This document shows positions 7,253 to 15,737 of a stretch of DNA of 21,477 nucleotides, one piece after another. Positions within the stretch are counted from its first letter, which is position 1. Every line of letters begins with the position of its first letter. Position numbers and translations under genes: made by a program. Under the pieces are notes generated by a model. That model was not told where the DNA came from, did not search any database, and saw only the letters and a program-made list of their open reading frames with translations. Source of the DNA: Candidatus Kuenenia stuttgartensis (GTDB lineage: Bacteria; Planctomycetota; Planctomycetia; Isosphaerales; Isosphaeraceae); contig CAMCFM010000013.1 in NCBI GenBank assembly GCA_945874095.1, positions 1 to 21,477 on the forward strand, in the 5' to 3' direction.

Positions 7253-8644
7253 TTACACCTTGAACTGGAGGGCATAGAGATTGGTTTCCTGCATGACGAA
7301 TCGCAGGCGGATGGTCTGACCTGCGAGTTTTTCAAGGTCTCCGCCGCGTTTCCAGCCGACTTGCTGGTCTGTGGAATCGCCCACAAGCTGACGAAAATCG
7401 TCGAGTGAGTAGTCTGAAATGGGGTGACCTTCGGCGTTTTGAATTTCAATTCGCATTCGTCCACCAGCGCTGGTGGAATAATTCACAAACAGTCGCTTGC
7501 CTTGGAATTGCAATGGATGGGTGATCATTTCGGCTTCGTCGGCACCGGCATGAACCGATGCAAATCCGTCTGTACGAAGCGTGAACCGGCGAAATGGGGT
7601 CACATAAATCGACATTTCTTCAGGGCCTGTGGGCACCACATTCAGGGCCGCATAGTTTGAACGATTGCCCCATCTTTGTGGATCAAGGCCTGGGCGGATA
7701 AAGGCTTCGCGGAAAGTTCGGTCAAATGGGCCTGGGCCACGTGCGGTCATGAACATGATGTCGGTGCTTTCACCACGGTCCGGAAAAAACCGGGTGGGTG
7801 TTGCAATATAAATATGGGGGGCCCGAAAATAGGGATGGGTCAGCGTGGTATAAATATGTTCGCCAGGAAAGTTTGGCTTGAGTGCGACAGGTTCAGACCA
7901 ATTCAAATAGTCAGGAGACGTGGTGCGGCAAACGGATCTGAGTTTTCTGTCAAGAAAATGGCGGAAATAGCAGACGTAACAGTTCTCCAACTCCGACCAA
8001 AACGAGACATTCTGCGAGTCAAATGCATATTCGTGAGTGTATCGGATCACAGGTTCCTGGCGCAATTTCTCCCAGTGAATCCCATCACCTGATACAAATG
8101 CAACCAGCGACGATTTGACTGTTCCAGCCAATGCCTTGAATCGTTGATCGGCCGGGATTCCGGGGCGGGTGTCGAGAAATGGTGCAAAGTTATGGCAAAA
8201 CGGAGGTTCGTGGAGGATCACATTATTGGCTTTGGAGCCACCAATTTCATGGATTCCCAGAATTGGCCTGGTCCAGTGGATCCCATCGCGGCTTTCACAA
8301 TATCGTGTGACTTCCGGTGAATCTCCATCGTGCTTCGCGCCCCGGCCATCGCGCGTGTAGAACCGATAAAGATCTACATCCTTAATGACAGTTGCATATT
8401 CCATATGATCGGCAGGACTGGGACTGGCAGGCGCTGCCTGGGGGCTGTGGAGCCTGAGTTCAGCGCCCGTCATTTTCTCAATCAGAAACCGATCTATAAA
8501 CAACTCCCGCCGGGAACCGAGTTCTTTCGGCTTCCCTGTCGCCCCAGAGGCCTGATTCTGGGCCATCAATTCTGGTTTATTGAACTCACAAAACGGAACA
8601 AGTCCAACGACTGGAACAGTTTTTAATAAGCTGCGACGGTTCAA
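7253..8644 (-). CDS. Tat-exported beta-propeller protein resembling GH32/GH43-type glycosidases
   Basis: The product has 463 residues if it starts at TTG 8644, where AAAAGG (8654-8659) sits 9 nt upstream and the protein opens MNRRSLLKTVPVVG, a twin-arginine signal. A TTG at 8680 would overlap the upstream stop as TTGA but has no visible ribosome-binding site and buries the signal. The mature protein begins with RRELFIDRFLIEKM and LRLHSP and has several SxDGIHW-type repeats (ESRDGIHWTRP, SGDGIHWEKL), typical of blade edges in five-bladed propellers of glycosyl-hydrolase type. The C-terminus is a beta-sandwich-like domain (LFVNYSTSAGGRMRIEIQ). I recognise it as a family common in planctomycetes and verrucomicrobia near sulfatases; its substrate is not established to my knowledge. 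I could not assign catalytic acids, so an enzymatic role is inferred. Confidence 0.78.
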   Translation of the reverse strand: MNRRSLLKTVPVVGLVPFCEFNKPELMAQNQASGATGKPKELGSRRELFIDRFLIEKMTGAELRLHSPQAAPASPSPADHMEYATVIKDVDLYRFYTRDGRGAKHDGDSPEVTRYCESRDGIHWTRPILGIHEIGGSKANNVILHEPPFCHNFAPFLDTRPGIPADQRFKALAGTVKSSLVAFVSGDGIHWEKLRQEPVIRYTHEYAFDSQNVSFWSELENCYVCYFRHFLDRKLRSVCRTTSPDYLNWSEPVALKPNFPGEHIYTTLTHPYFRAPHIYIATPTRFFPDRGESTDIMFMTARGPGPFDRTFREAFIRPGLDPQRWGNRSNYAALNVVPTGPEEMSIYVTPFRRFTLRTDGFASVHAGADEAEMITHPLQFQGKRLFVNYSTSAGGRMRIEIQNAEGHPISDYSLDDFRQLVGDSTDQQVGWKRGGDLEKLAGQTIRLRFVMQETNLYALQFKV

Positions 8645-8653
8645 TTCGATATG

Positions 8654-8659
8654 CCTTTT
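8654..8659 (-). promoter_or_regulatory. Shine-Dalgarno site deciding the start of the Tat-exported protein
   Basis: AAAAGG on the minus strand lies 9 nt before TTG 8644. With this start the twin-arginine pair falls at residues 3-4, where a Tat signal expects it. Confidence 0.5.
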
Positions 8660-8676
8660 CAGAAGTTTCTTTTTGT

Positions 8677-8979
8677 TCAATTCGAGCTGAAATAGACTTT
8701 TCGACTCGTTTTTCGGCCCAGCGGATCGGTTGAGAATTTCTTATGACAACCGCAGCAGAGATCAAATCGCCGGGTTTCATTTCGCGGCAGCTCTTCTATT
8801 TCAATCTCATTGGCTGATTCAATCATCTTTTCCATCAACTCGATCGGATCCGTATCGCTATCCATCGGTACGATCTCGAGGCTGGTGTCAATGGGGTAAA
8901 TCTCTAGTTTTACAACAAATCGCTTGTTTGAATCTGAGTTGATCATGCAGCCACATAAATCGCAGGTATATTGAATCAT
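8677..8979 (-). CDS. Conserved small paired-cysteine (zinc-ribbon-like) protein, function unknown
   Basis: This protein has 100 residues. ATG 8979 has GGGAAG about 8 nt upstream. Two cysteine clusters, CDLCGC near residue 6 and DLCCGCHKKF near residue 73, should together bind zinc. Between them lie a strand-rich stretch (RFVVKLEIYPID) and an acidic helix (PIELMEKMIESANEIEIEELP). I recall the pattern of an opening YTCDxC, a VVKxEIY strand and a closing RFDLC...CHKKFxxxPLGR from planctomycete proteins of unknown function; this is memory, not a search. There is no signal peptide, so it is probably cytoplasmic. Its stop overlaps a possible TTG start of the next gene by TTGA. A regulatory or RNA/protein-binding role would be a guess. 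Confidence 0.8.
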   Translation of the reverse strand: MIQYTCDLCGCMINSDSNKRFVVKLEIYPIDTSLEIVPMDSDTDPIELMEKMIESANEIEIEELPRNETRRFDLCCGCHKKFSTDPLGRKTSRKVYFSSN

Positions 8980-9042
8980 GATTTTACTTCCCGCATCAGA
9001 ATTGATGCCTTAATGATCTGGAGTTTGAATCTGCTGACGATT

Positions 9043-11442
9043 TTAACCCCCGACCTCGGTCGGTGGAAAGGTTTTTTTTCGATTTTTTATCTGCCTGATC
9101 CCGAACAGAGTCGGTACAGAACAGCAAAGCCCTACACCAATTGTCATTGCATAAAACATCTCCCTCCAGAATATAGGCCTGAAACAGAGTTCCACCTCCA
9201 TTGGAAGTGACGCCTCAGGGGCAATAATGGCGATAAAACCGGTGCCCAAATCCTCTTGAAGATTCACTTCCTTTGATCCTGAATCGCTGACCCGCCAGCC
9301 AGGATCGAACATTTCGCGGATAATCACTGGTTTATCGGCTTTCTCCATACGAATCCGAATCTTGCCTGGCTCATCGCTTATCATCGTTGCAGATGGTGAT
9401 GCTCGCCTGATTTGAGGCTTCCAGAGACCAATCCAGACCCCTTCCATGGGGCTTTCGACTCGGTCAAAAAGGTTCGATGGAGGTTCTGTCAGGCCAACCA
9501 CTCCAATCACTCCAAAGTTTTTGAGTGAATCCTGCGCCGCTTGAACGCCCGGCCAGCGGATCTCCCGGCGCGAGGTTTGATCCTGACCGGGCTTCAGGTT
9601 GTATAAATTCTTGAGGCTGGTGAAGCTGCGGCTCAGCTCAATGGAGTCGTAATTCCTGAGATCCTTAAGCCCGAACCGCATCAGCTGGTTGGGAGGGAGG
9701 GCCTCTCCAAGAGCTAGAAATCGAGCCTCAAAGCCGCTGGATTGCGCTGAATCAGCCACTTCCTTCAGGCGATGGATCAGGGCCGGATTCGGCACCTTCT
9801 CAAACCAGTCACGGCTGACATACGGGTTTACAAACCATCCAAAATGGAGGAGTTCGCAGAGTGCCAAAAGTCCTACAGCGGCAGCCCTTCGCGATGGTTG
9901 ATCGGGAGTAGTCCAAAAGATTCCGGCGAGCATGAGAACAAGCAAAGATCGGCCAGCCATGTAAGCGGGCCATGCCTGACAGATGGATTGCATCTGCTGG
10001 GAGACCCGTGCCTTGACCAATTCCGCGTGGTTTGGGCCAGCCTCGACTGAATTTTCGTAATGCTGAATGGCTTGTTTTTCGAGCTTTCCCTGGATCAGTA
10101 ATGGAATGGAAGCTCCCAGGCTGAAACTGATCGCAAGGGCGAGCCAGATTCGGATCGCCCAGCGTTCCGCTATAATCGTTTGAAAGCACTTCTGTGCAAG
10201 ACTTTGAAGTCCGAGACCGGCAAGGATGCAACCACCAAGGCTCATGCCGATCAGAAAACGTCGGGGATCCATGCCTTGGAGGATTGGCAGATGAGGCCAG
10301 ACCCAGGTCACTGGAGGTAGGCGATAGCCGATGATCAGGCCGGTTAGCCAGAGGCAGAGGGCGTATCGCAGGAGCGGCGTCCGGCGAATCTTAGGATGGA
10401 TCAAAGCGGCGGGGATGAGGGCAAGAAGGCTGACCAATCCGACATATCCAGAGGCGGCTTCATTGACGTTTCCTGCTCCCAGAGCTTTATGGAGATTGGG
10501 GTCGCCCCGGCGTTCGCTTCCATATAGATACGGAGCGACCAAGGTGGGCAGGTCCATCCATCGGGCCGTGGCGCTGCGGCCTTGTCCGGAGTGTTCTGCA
10601 ATGCGGTCGGCCCAGATCGGGCTTTGGCTGAGATATGAGGCCAGGCTGACCCAGGCAGGTGCTGAGATCAGGAACCCGACGATGAGTGAAGCCGAACACC
10701 AGGCGGCTTGTTTGATCGACTGGTTGAGCAGACATCGCAAGCCAACGGCGATACAGCCAACGGCGGCGATTTGAACATTCCCGGAGACAGTCAGCCAGGC
10801 TGTTGCGAGAGCTGCCAGGCTGAATCGGATAGGCGATGGACGGATGGGGAGTCGTTCAAAGGCCAGTAAAAACCAGGGGATGACTCCACCGGCGGCCACC
10901 AATGGATAAAGCCTCCAGAGCGTGAAAAAGCCGGTCATGGGCAATGCCAATGCGCACCAGCAGCGAGTCACAGCCGAGGCTTTCCAGGATCTGCAAAGCC
11001 AGTACATGCCGAGTCCTGCGACGATAAAACGGAGAGCCGATTCGGCCGCCCAGGCCCAGGGTGAGGGCATGAGTCTGAACAGGAATTTGACAGGGTCAAA
11101 AAGCTGGCTCTGGCCGTTTCCAGCGAACGGAGCACCGGCTCCACTGTAGGGGTTCCACCAAGGGAATTGACCGTTTCCAAGCGATTGGCGGGCGAAGCTG
11201 TCCCAGGTTTCGAATTGCAGGAGAGGGTCGATCAATAGCCGGTTGGAAGGCTCAAACAGAGGGGAACCGCCGAGTTCGGTTTGTCTGCCTAAAATGTCTG
11301 AAGGACTGAAGATAAATTGCGAAGGTAAGAACAGGGACGGCGCGTGCAGACCGCACGATAGGATGACCAGAAAAAGCGTGACGCACCAGGCTTCAAGCCG
11401 GTGGGCAGGCCGTGGTTCAGGAGTGATTGCCGACGAATCCAT
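9043..11442 (-). CDS. YfhO-like multi-pass membrane protein (putative GT-C type glycosyltransferase)
   Basis: The product has about 799 residues. I see roughly 12-13 hydrophobic helices, eleven or so in the first 540 residues, then a soluble region (about 550-755) and a final helix (MFYAMTIGVGLCCSVPTLFGI). The loop after the first helix contains FPWWNPYSGAGAPFAGNGQS, the motif typical of YfhO/DUF6044-like membrane proteins, whose best-studied relatives glycosylate cell-wall polymers using lipid-linked sugars. The late segment with REMFDPGWRVS also matches this family. ATG 11442 is used; GTG 11454 is possible, and neither has a clear ribosome-binding site. It is the first gene of the minus-strand block, 63 nt before the paired-cysteine gene. 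The transferase function is inferred from fold similarity. Confidence 0.82.
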   Translation of the reverse strand: MDSSAITPEPRPAHRLEAWCVTLFLVILSCGLHAPSLFLPSQFIFSPSDILGRQTELGGSPLFEPSNRLLIDPLLQFETWDSFARQSLGNGQFPWWNPYSGAGAPFAGNGQSQLFDPVKFLFRLMPSPWAWAAESALRFIVAGLGMYWLCRSWKASAVTRCWCALALPMTGFFTLWRLYPLVAAGGVIPWFLLAFERLPIRPSPIRFSLAALATAWLTVSGNVQIAAVGCIAVGLRCLLNQSIKQAAWCSASLIVGFLISAPAWVSLASYLSQSPIWADRIAEHSGQGRSATARWMDLPTLVAPYLYGSERRGDPNLHKALGAGNVNEAASGYVGLVSLLALIPAALIHPKIRRTPLLRYALCLWLTGLIIGYRLPPVTWVWPHLPILQGMDPRRFLIGMSLGGCILAGLGLQSLAQKCFQTIIAERWAIRIWLALAISFSLGASIPLLIQGKLEKQAIQHYENSVEAGPNHAELVKARVSQQMQSICQAWPAYMAGRSLLVLMLAGIFWTTPDQPSRRAAAVGLLALCELLHFGWFVNPYVSRDWFEKVPNPALIHRLKEVADSAQSSGFEARFLALGEALPPNQLMRFGLKDLRNYDSIELSRSFTSLKNLYNLKPGQDQTSRREIRWPGVQAAQDSLKNFGVIGVVGLTEPPSNLFDRVESPMEGVWIGLWKPQIRRASPSATMISDEPGKIRIRMEKADKPVIIREMFDPGWRVSDSGSKEVNLQEDLGTGFIAIIAPEASLPMEVELCFRPIFWREMFYAMTIGVGLCCSVPTLFGIRQIKNRKKTFPPTEVGG

Positions 11443-11454
11443 TCGTGCAGCCAC

Positions 11455-11867
11455 AGTGGAAGCTCAAAAGTTGATGAATGTTGCATGCAGCCGAACTCAG
11501 TTGATCTATCTGTTGGACCAGATTTTCGGAGATTCGTCCAGATCAATTTACAGATGAAATTTCAGGAATGGTCGAATGGGCCGGACACCTGCTTCATTGG
11601 ATAAGGTAAAGGCCAGGAATCACTCCGACTTTGGGGTGATTGGGCTCCAGCGGAGACGTCTATTAACAGGAATTTCCGAAGGACATCAATAGCCCCACCC
11701 TTCATCGCCAAGCCGGCTTGACGCTTGCTTCGGCTGGTTTTAAAGCCGGAAGTTGTTTTCAGCCTGATCCTATGTGCCTGTAGCTTTTAAAGGCTTAAAT
11801 TGGTAGGCTCATGGTGTAGAGGGTTGCCTCAAAAAAACAAGGGAATGCATGTCAGGGGCAGAGAATC
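11455..11867. other. Divergent intergenic region with hairpins and a repeat copy
   Basis: No gene is apparent. The stretch must contain promoters for the YfhO-like gene (-) and the aminopeptidase gene (+), but I find no convincing -35/-10 pair. It holds a 9-bp hairpin (AATCACTCC at 11618-11626 with 11633-11641, one G-U) and the diverged repeat copy at 11711-11752. A GAGG-GTTG-CCTC mini-hairpin near 11818-11831 lies shortly before the aminopeptidase start. Confidence 0.5.
11711..11752. repeat. Diverged copy of the AGCCGG/CTTGGCGCT intergenic repeat
   Basis: Bases 11711-11737 align with 15793-15820 at 22 of 27 positions with one gap: AGCCGG, CTTG, CGCT, GC, CGG and TGG are shared in order. Like the other copies it leads into a hairpin, here CTTCGGCT (11728-11735) with AGCCGGAAG (11744-11752, one bulged G). 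A perfect 10-bp palindrome, AAGCCGGCTT, sits at 11710-11719. Confidence 0.5.
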
Positions 11868-13727
11868 ATGAACGTTCGCTGGCTCATCCGTTTGATCTAC
11901 TTCATCATTTGTGTGACCGTTTCGATACAGAGCCGAGGTGCAACCGTGGCCGATCCCCATTCCTATGCCCAGCCTTCTAAAGTTTCTGTGAAACATCTGG
12001 ATCTCGACCTGAAAGTGGACTTCTCGCAGAAGGTGCTTGAAGGGCTTGCCACTTGGTCGTTAGATCGTAAAGACACCACTGCAAAGCTTATTTTAGATGT
12101 CCGAGGCCTTGAAATCATCGACATCAAAGCGGTCGCCGATGGCCCGGCCCTGTCGCATAGGATCAGCCCCAATGACCCGATTTTTGGTTCCAAACTGGAA
12201 GTGGATCTGCCGGCTGGAGTGAACTCGATTCGGATTCATTACCGCACAAAACCAGACGCTTCCGGGCTTCAGTGGGTTGGCCCGGAAGGCACTGCCGGAG
12301 GTAACCAGCCGTTCCTTTACAGCCAGTCGCAGGCCATTCATGCCCGAAGCTGGGTCCCGTGTCAGGATTCGCCTACCGTGCGGTTCACTTATTCGGCCAA
12401 GGTTCAGGTGGATCCAGCACTTAGGGCTGTCATGAGTGCCGTTTCGGAAGATTCACGCACAGGCAAATCCGATGGGGTTTATCAGTTCGAACAAGCGAAG
12501 CCGATTCCTTCGTATTTATTGGCACTGGCCGTGGGAAGGCTTGATTTCAAGCCAATCGGGCCACGGTCGGGCGTTTATGCCGAGCCTGAAACATTGCAAA
12601 AAGCCGCCGCCGAGTTTGTCGATACAGAGGCCATGATTCAAGCAGTCGAGAAGCGATATGGCCCTTATGCCTGGGGCCGTTACGACTTGCTGGTCCTGCC
12701 GCCGAGCTTCCCGTTTGGTGGGATGGAGAATCCGGTGGTGACCTTTGCCACGCCGACGATTCTGGCAGGCGATAAGTCGTTGGTCTCGTTGGTGGCACAT
12801 GAGTTGGCCCACTCTTGGTCAGGTAATCTGGTGACCAATGCGACCTGGCACGACTTCTGGTTGAACGAGGGTTTTACGACCTATGTGGAAGGCCGGATCA
12901 TGGAGGATTTGTTCGGGCCTGAGCGTGGCGATTTTGAACGACGGCTGGGCTATGAGGAACTGCTTGCCGAGCTCAAGGAAGTGCCCGCTCCCGACCAGCG
13001 GCTTTTACCCGACTTCGCAGGTCGTGACCCGGACGACGGTGTGACACGCATCCCTTATGAAAAAGGCCGGTTGCTGTTGTATCAACTCGAAATGCGATTA
13101 GGGCGAGAGACTTTTGATACATTCATGCGAGGCTGGTTTACAGATAACGCTTGGAAAAGCGTGACGACCGCTGATTTTGTGGCTTATTATCAGACCAAAT
13201 TGAAGCCAGAAACGAATGTTGCATTAAAGGGCCTGGATCTGGGCGAATGGTTGAACAAGCCAGGCGTACCGGAATCTGCGGTGGTGCCCGTTTCAGAGCG
13301 ATTGACGAAGCAGGTGGACCTTTCCAGGAAGTGGTCCAGTGGCGAGATGAAAACGGATGATTTGATGACAGCCGAGTGGTCGACTCAGGATTGGCTGGCG
13401 TTTCTCAATCATTTGCCGGAAAAATTGCCCATATCGCTGATGACAGAGCTTGATAAAAAAGCCCAATTGACAGACAAATCAAATGCCGAGGTGGCGCATG
13501 TCTGGTTCCTTTTAGCGATTCGCAGTGGCTATACGGCTGCCGATGCTGCAACGGATGCTTATATCAGCAGGATTGGACGCCGCAAGCTGGTGGTGCCTCT
13601 TTATAAAGCGATATTAATGTTGCCCAATGGCAAGGCGCGTGCGACAGCGTTGTTTGGAAAGGCCCGCAGCGGCTATCACCCGATCACGGCCGGGACGCTT
13701 GAGCGGCAGTTGCAGGGGGATAGGTAG
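11868..13727 (+). CDS. Secreted M1-family metallo-aminopeptidase, leukotriene-A4-hydrolase-like
   Basis: This 619-residue zinc aminopeptidase removes N-terminal residues from peptides, here outside the cytoplasm because the protein opens with a signal sequence (hydrophobic IRLIYFIICVTVSIQ, about residues 7-21). Domains follow the LTA4H order: N-terminal beta-saddle (about 35-225), catalytic domain with the exopeptidase motif GGMEN (284-288) and zinc site HELAH (311-315) plus Glu334 in NEGF, the catalytic Tyr in IPYEKG (Tyr397), then a C-terminal helical domain of LTA4H type (about 490-600). All active-site residues are intact. GGGG lies about 11 nt before ATG 11868. It is probably monocistronic: no gene precedes it on the strand and a 256-nt gap follows. 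Epoxide hydrolase activity is not implied. Confidence 0.92.
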   Translation: MNVRWLIRLIYFIICVTVSIQSRGATVADPHSYAQPSKVSVKHLDLDLKVDFSQKVLEGLATWSLDRKDTTAKLILDVRGLEIIDIKAVADGPALSHRISPNDPIFGSKLEVDLPAGVNSIRIHYRTKPDASGLQWVGPEGTAGGNQPFLYSQSQAIHARSWVPCQDSPTVRFTYSAKVQVDPALRAVMSAVSEDSRTGKSDGVYQFEQAKPIPSYLLALAVGRLDFKPIGPRSGVYAEPETLQKAAAEFVDTEAMIQAVEKRYGPYAWGRYDLLVLPPSFPFGGMENPVVTFATPTILAGDKSLVSLVAHELAHSWSGNLVTNATWHDFWLNEGFTTYVEGRIMEDLFGPERGDFERRLGYEELLAELKEVPAPDQRLLPDFAGRDPDDGVTRIPYEKGRLLLYQLEMRLGRETFDTFMRGWFTDNAWKSVTTADFVAYYQTKLKPETNVALKGLDLGEWLNKPGVPESAVVPVSERLTKQVDLSRKWSSGEMKTDDLMTAEWSTQDWLAFLNHLPEKLPISLMTELDKKAQLTDKSNAEVAHVWFLLAIRSGYTAADAATDAYISRIGRRKLVVPLYKAILMLPNGKARATALFGKARSGYHPITAGTLERQLQGDR

Positions 13728-13756
13728 GGGTTTGAGCGGTCAGAAAAGAGATTTGA

Positions 13757-13779
13757 AGGGTGTCGATGTATGGCACCCT
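13757..13779 (+). terminator. Hairpin 30 nt after the aminopeptidase stop
   Basis: AGGGTGTC (13757-13764) pairs with GGCACCCT (13772-13779) over 8 bp with one G-U and a 7-nt loop. No U-tract follows, so this is only a possible terminator. The rest of the gap up to 13983 shows nothing I can support. Confidence 0.3.
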
Positions 13780-13983
13780 CGCGATCTAATCAGCCTTGCT
13801 GTTGATGCCATCACTCAAGGCTTGAGAGCGGATCGCAAATTTATGTTTTTTGGTCAGCAAGCCATTGACTTAGATGTTTGAATGGTGCAAACTAAATTAA
13901 GCTCTCTGCTAACCCCAATGTCTCCAAATACTCAATAGAAACATCCGCATTGCGACCGACAATTCGGATCGTAGGATTTTCGA

Positions 13984-14229
13984 ATGTATATGCCCGTATC
14001 TGTTAGTTTGGTTCGCGTTGTTTTGGTATTCGCTCCGGCGATTGTCTTGAGTTTTTCAGGCTGTGGGGAATCAGGCCCTGTACCGAACACGGCGATCGTT
14101 GTGGATAAAGCCGCTGAACAGGCGAAACAGAAGATGGTTCAAGAAGCCTACAAGAATCAGAAGCCTGCCAGGACAGAGGCTCAGTCGAAGTCTGATATGA
14201 TCAGGGCTTCACAAAAACCTGCCGGTTGA
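13984..14229 (+). CDS. Small lipoprotein of unknown function
   Basis: The product has 81 residues. A hydrophobic leader (VSLVRVVLVFAPAIVLS) ends in a lipobox-like FSGC with Cys27, so the mature form would be a lipid-anchored peptide of about 55 residues. That peptide is rich in Lys, Gln, Glu and Ala (KAAEQAKQKMVQEAYKNQK) and probably helical. TAGGA lies about 8 nt before ATG 13984, supporting the start. Small lipoproteins of this size often neighbour DUF1559 genes in planctomycetes, and here a DUF1559 gene follows 211 nt later on the same strand. No function can be given. Confidence 0.72.
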   Translation: MYMPVSVSLVRVVLVFAPAIVLSFSGCGESGPVPNTAIVVDKAAEQAKQKMVQEAYKNQKPARTEAQSKSDMIRASQKPAG

Positions 14230-14440
14230 TCGCACTTCTTTTGTCAAATCCTTTTCGAGCAGATCATGAGAATGACCTGTTGGATGAAGTTGTTGACAAT
14301 AGTGCTTGATAAGGTTGTTCGTTTTCATGCAAACAGGCCAATTTCTGGTTCATGCACAGAGTGCAACCATTGGCTAACGCTCGTTCTGCGTGCTCCGATG
14401 AATCCTCCCATACGTCTTCCAAATTTCGAGGTCTTTGACT

Positions 14441-15502
14441 ATGAAATCCCGCTCCAATCGCGGTTTCACGTTGATTGAACTGTTGGTGGTGATTGCGATT
14501 ATCGCAGTTCTCATTTCTTTGCTGCTTCCTGCCGTGCAATCTGCACGAGAAGCGGCCCGTCGGGCTCAGTGCATCAATAATCTCAAGCAAATCGGGCTTG
14601 GTCTTCATAATTACCACAGCTCTCACGGTGGCTTCCCATTGGGTGGCTCAAGGGCACCCCGGGGCAGTGCAAACAATAATTTTGACCCCTGGACTCAGTG
14701 GTCTGCCCAGGCATTGCTTTTGCCTTATCTTGAGCAAACGCCGCTATACAATTCCGCCAACTTCAGTTGGGCACCGGCTGGCGATGGATCGACATCCGAC
14801 CCGATCAATTCGACGGCTTATCTCACAAAAATTGCAGCATTCCTTTGCCCATCTGACGGCAATGCTGGCAAAGCAAACATGAACAGCTATCACGGCAGTA
14901 CCGGTGTGAGTTCCGCTCAAGGCGGTTTCACAGGCTTGACGAGCGGAATTTTCGCGACCTGGGCCTCGACCAATATTGCTGACGTGACAGATGGAACTTC
15001 CAACACAGTTGCATTTGCAGAAGCCTTGGTGGGCGACGGCAAAGGGACTGGAAATGGCCAGAATGCTTATCGTGGGAACGGTGTGATGGGTGTTCGCGGA
15101 GATGAAGGTGGCTGGCCACAGAATGTCAAATTCAATGCTGCAAATAATCCTGCTTTGGTGACAGCGGCTTTGCAGACTTGTCTCGCCGTTTTTAACCAGC
15201 GCAACAACATTGTCGATTATCGTGGGTATCGCTGGGGTTTGGGCATCACGGGTTATACCATGATGAACCATATTCAGACGCCTAACGAATACAGAATGAA
15301 CTTCTGCCGGCTGGGCTGTGGAGCAGGCTGTAACATGGATAACTCAGTGTCGTATCCAGCTTCAAGCCTTCACCCGGGCGGAGTGAACGTGGCCATGGCC
15401 GATGGCAGCGTGCGGTTCATCAAAGACAGTGTGAGCCGAGCCACCTGGTGGGCTCTGGGCACACGCGATGGTGGAGAAACCCTCAGCGCTGATTCTTATT
15501 GA
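14441..15502 (+). CDS. DUF1559 domain protein with type IV prepilin-like leader
   Basis: This is a 353-residue planctomycete-type pseudopilin. The N-terminus is a class III prepilin signal: basic MKSRSNRG, cleavage expected after Gly8, then FTLIELLVVIAIIAVLISLLLP with the conserved Glu at mature position 5. Next comes the hallmark AREAARRAQCINNLKQIGLGLHNY. The DUF1559 body ends with a Cys-rich patch (CRLGCGAGC) and the family's C-terminal signature HPGGVNVAMADGSVRFI. Such proteins occur in large paralogous sets in planctomycetes and are presumably surface or pilus-like proteins processed by PilD; their role is not settled. ATG 14441 is chosen because GAGG (14428-14431) is 9 nt upstream; an in-frame TTG at 14435 is less likely. 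A strong terminator follows. Confidence 0.95.
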   Translation: MKSRSNRGFTLIELLVVIAIIAVLISLLLPAVQSAREAARRAQCINNLKQIGLGLHNYHSSHGGFPLGGSRAPRGSANNNFDPWTQWSAQALLLPYLEQTPLYNSANFSWAPAGDGSTSDPINSTAYLTKIAAFLCPSDGNAGKANMNSYHGSTGVSSAQGGFTGLTSGIFATWASTNIADVTDGTSNTVAFAEALVGDGKGTGNGQNAYRGNGVMGVRGDEGGWPQNVKFNAANNPALVTAALQTCLAVFNQRNNIVDYRGYRWGLGITGYTMMNHIQTPNEYRMNFCRLGCGAGCNMDNSVSYPASSLHPGGVNVAMADGSVRFIKDSVSRATWWALGTRDGGETLSADSY

Positions 15503-15522
15503 GTATTTCAAGATTCTGTATG

Positions 15523-15551
15523 CCCCGCCTTCATTCAGGAGGCGGGGTTTT
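15523..15551 (+). terminator. Rho-independent terminator after the DUF1559 gene
   Basis: CCCCGCCT (15523-15530) pairs perfectly with AGGCGGGG (15540-15547) around a 9-nt loop, followed by TTTT, 20 nt beyond the stop codon. Confidence 0.9.
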
Positions 15552-15663
15552 CGGCTTGTGGAAAGCATTTTAAGTATCGTTTCATTATTTATCATGAAAA
15601 CGGCCTTTGGCCTTCTTTAGGCATGGGCAGGAAATCACTTCCTCTATTTAGCGAACTTTGGAT

Positions 15664-15737
15664 TATCGCGTTGCGGCTCTTATCTAACTGGTCTTGGCGC
15701 TAGCCCCGGTTTTTTATGATTTGCGAACCGTGGGCTA
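15664..15737. repeat. Intergenic repeat unit 1 with hairpin
   Basis: The unit begins TATCGCG (15664-15670) and contains the 22-bp core 15690-15711, running from GGTCTTGGCG to AGCCCCGGTT, which is identical to 15797-15818. The core's end, TAGCCCCGGTT (15701-15711), pairs with AACCGTGGGCTA (15726-15737), with one bulged T, to form an 11-bp hairpin. Confidence 0.7.

Noticed and set aside
14291..14320. TTGACA at 14293-14298 as a -35 box for the DUF1559 gene.
   Set aside because: No acceptable -10 hexamer lies 16-18 nt downstream.
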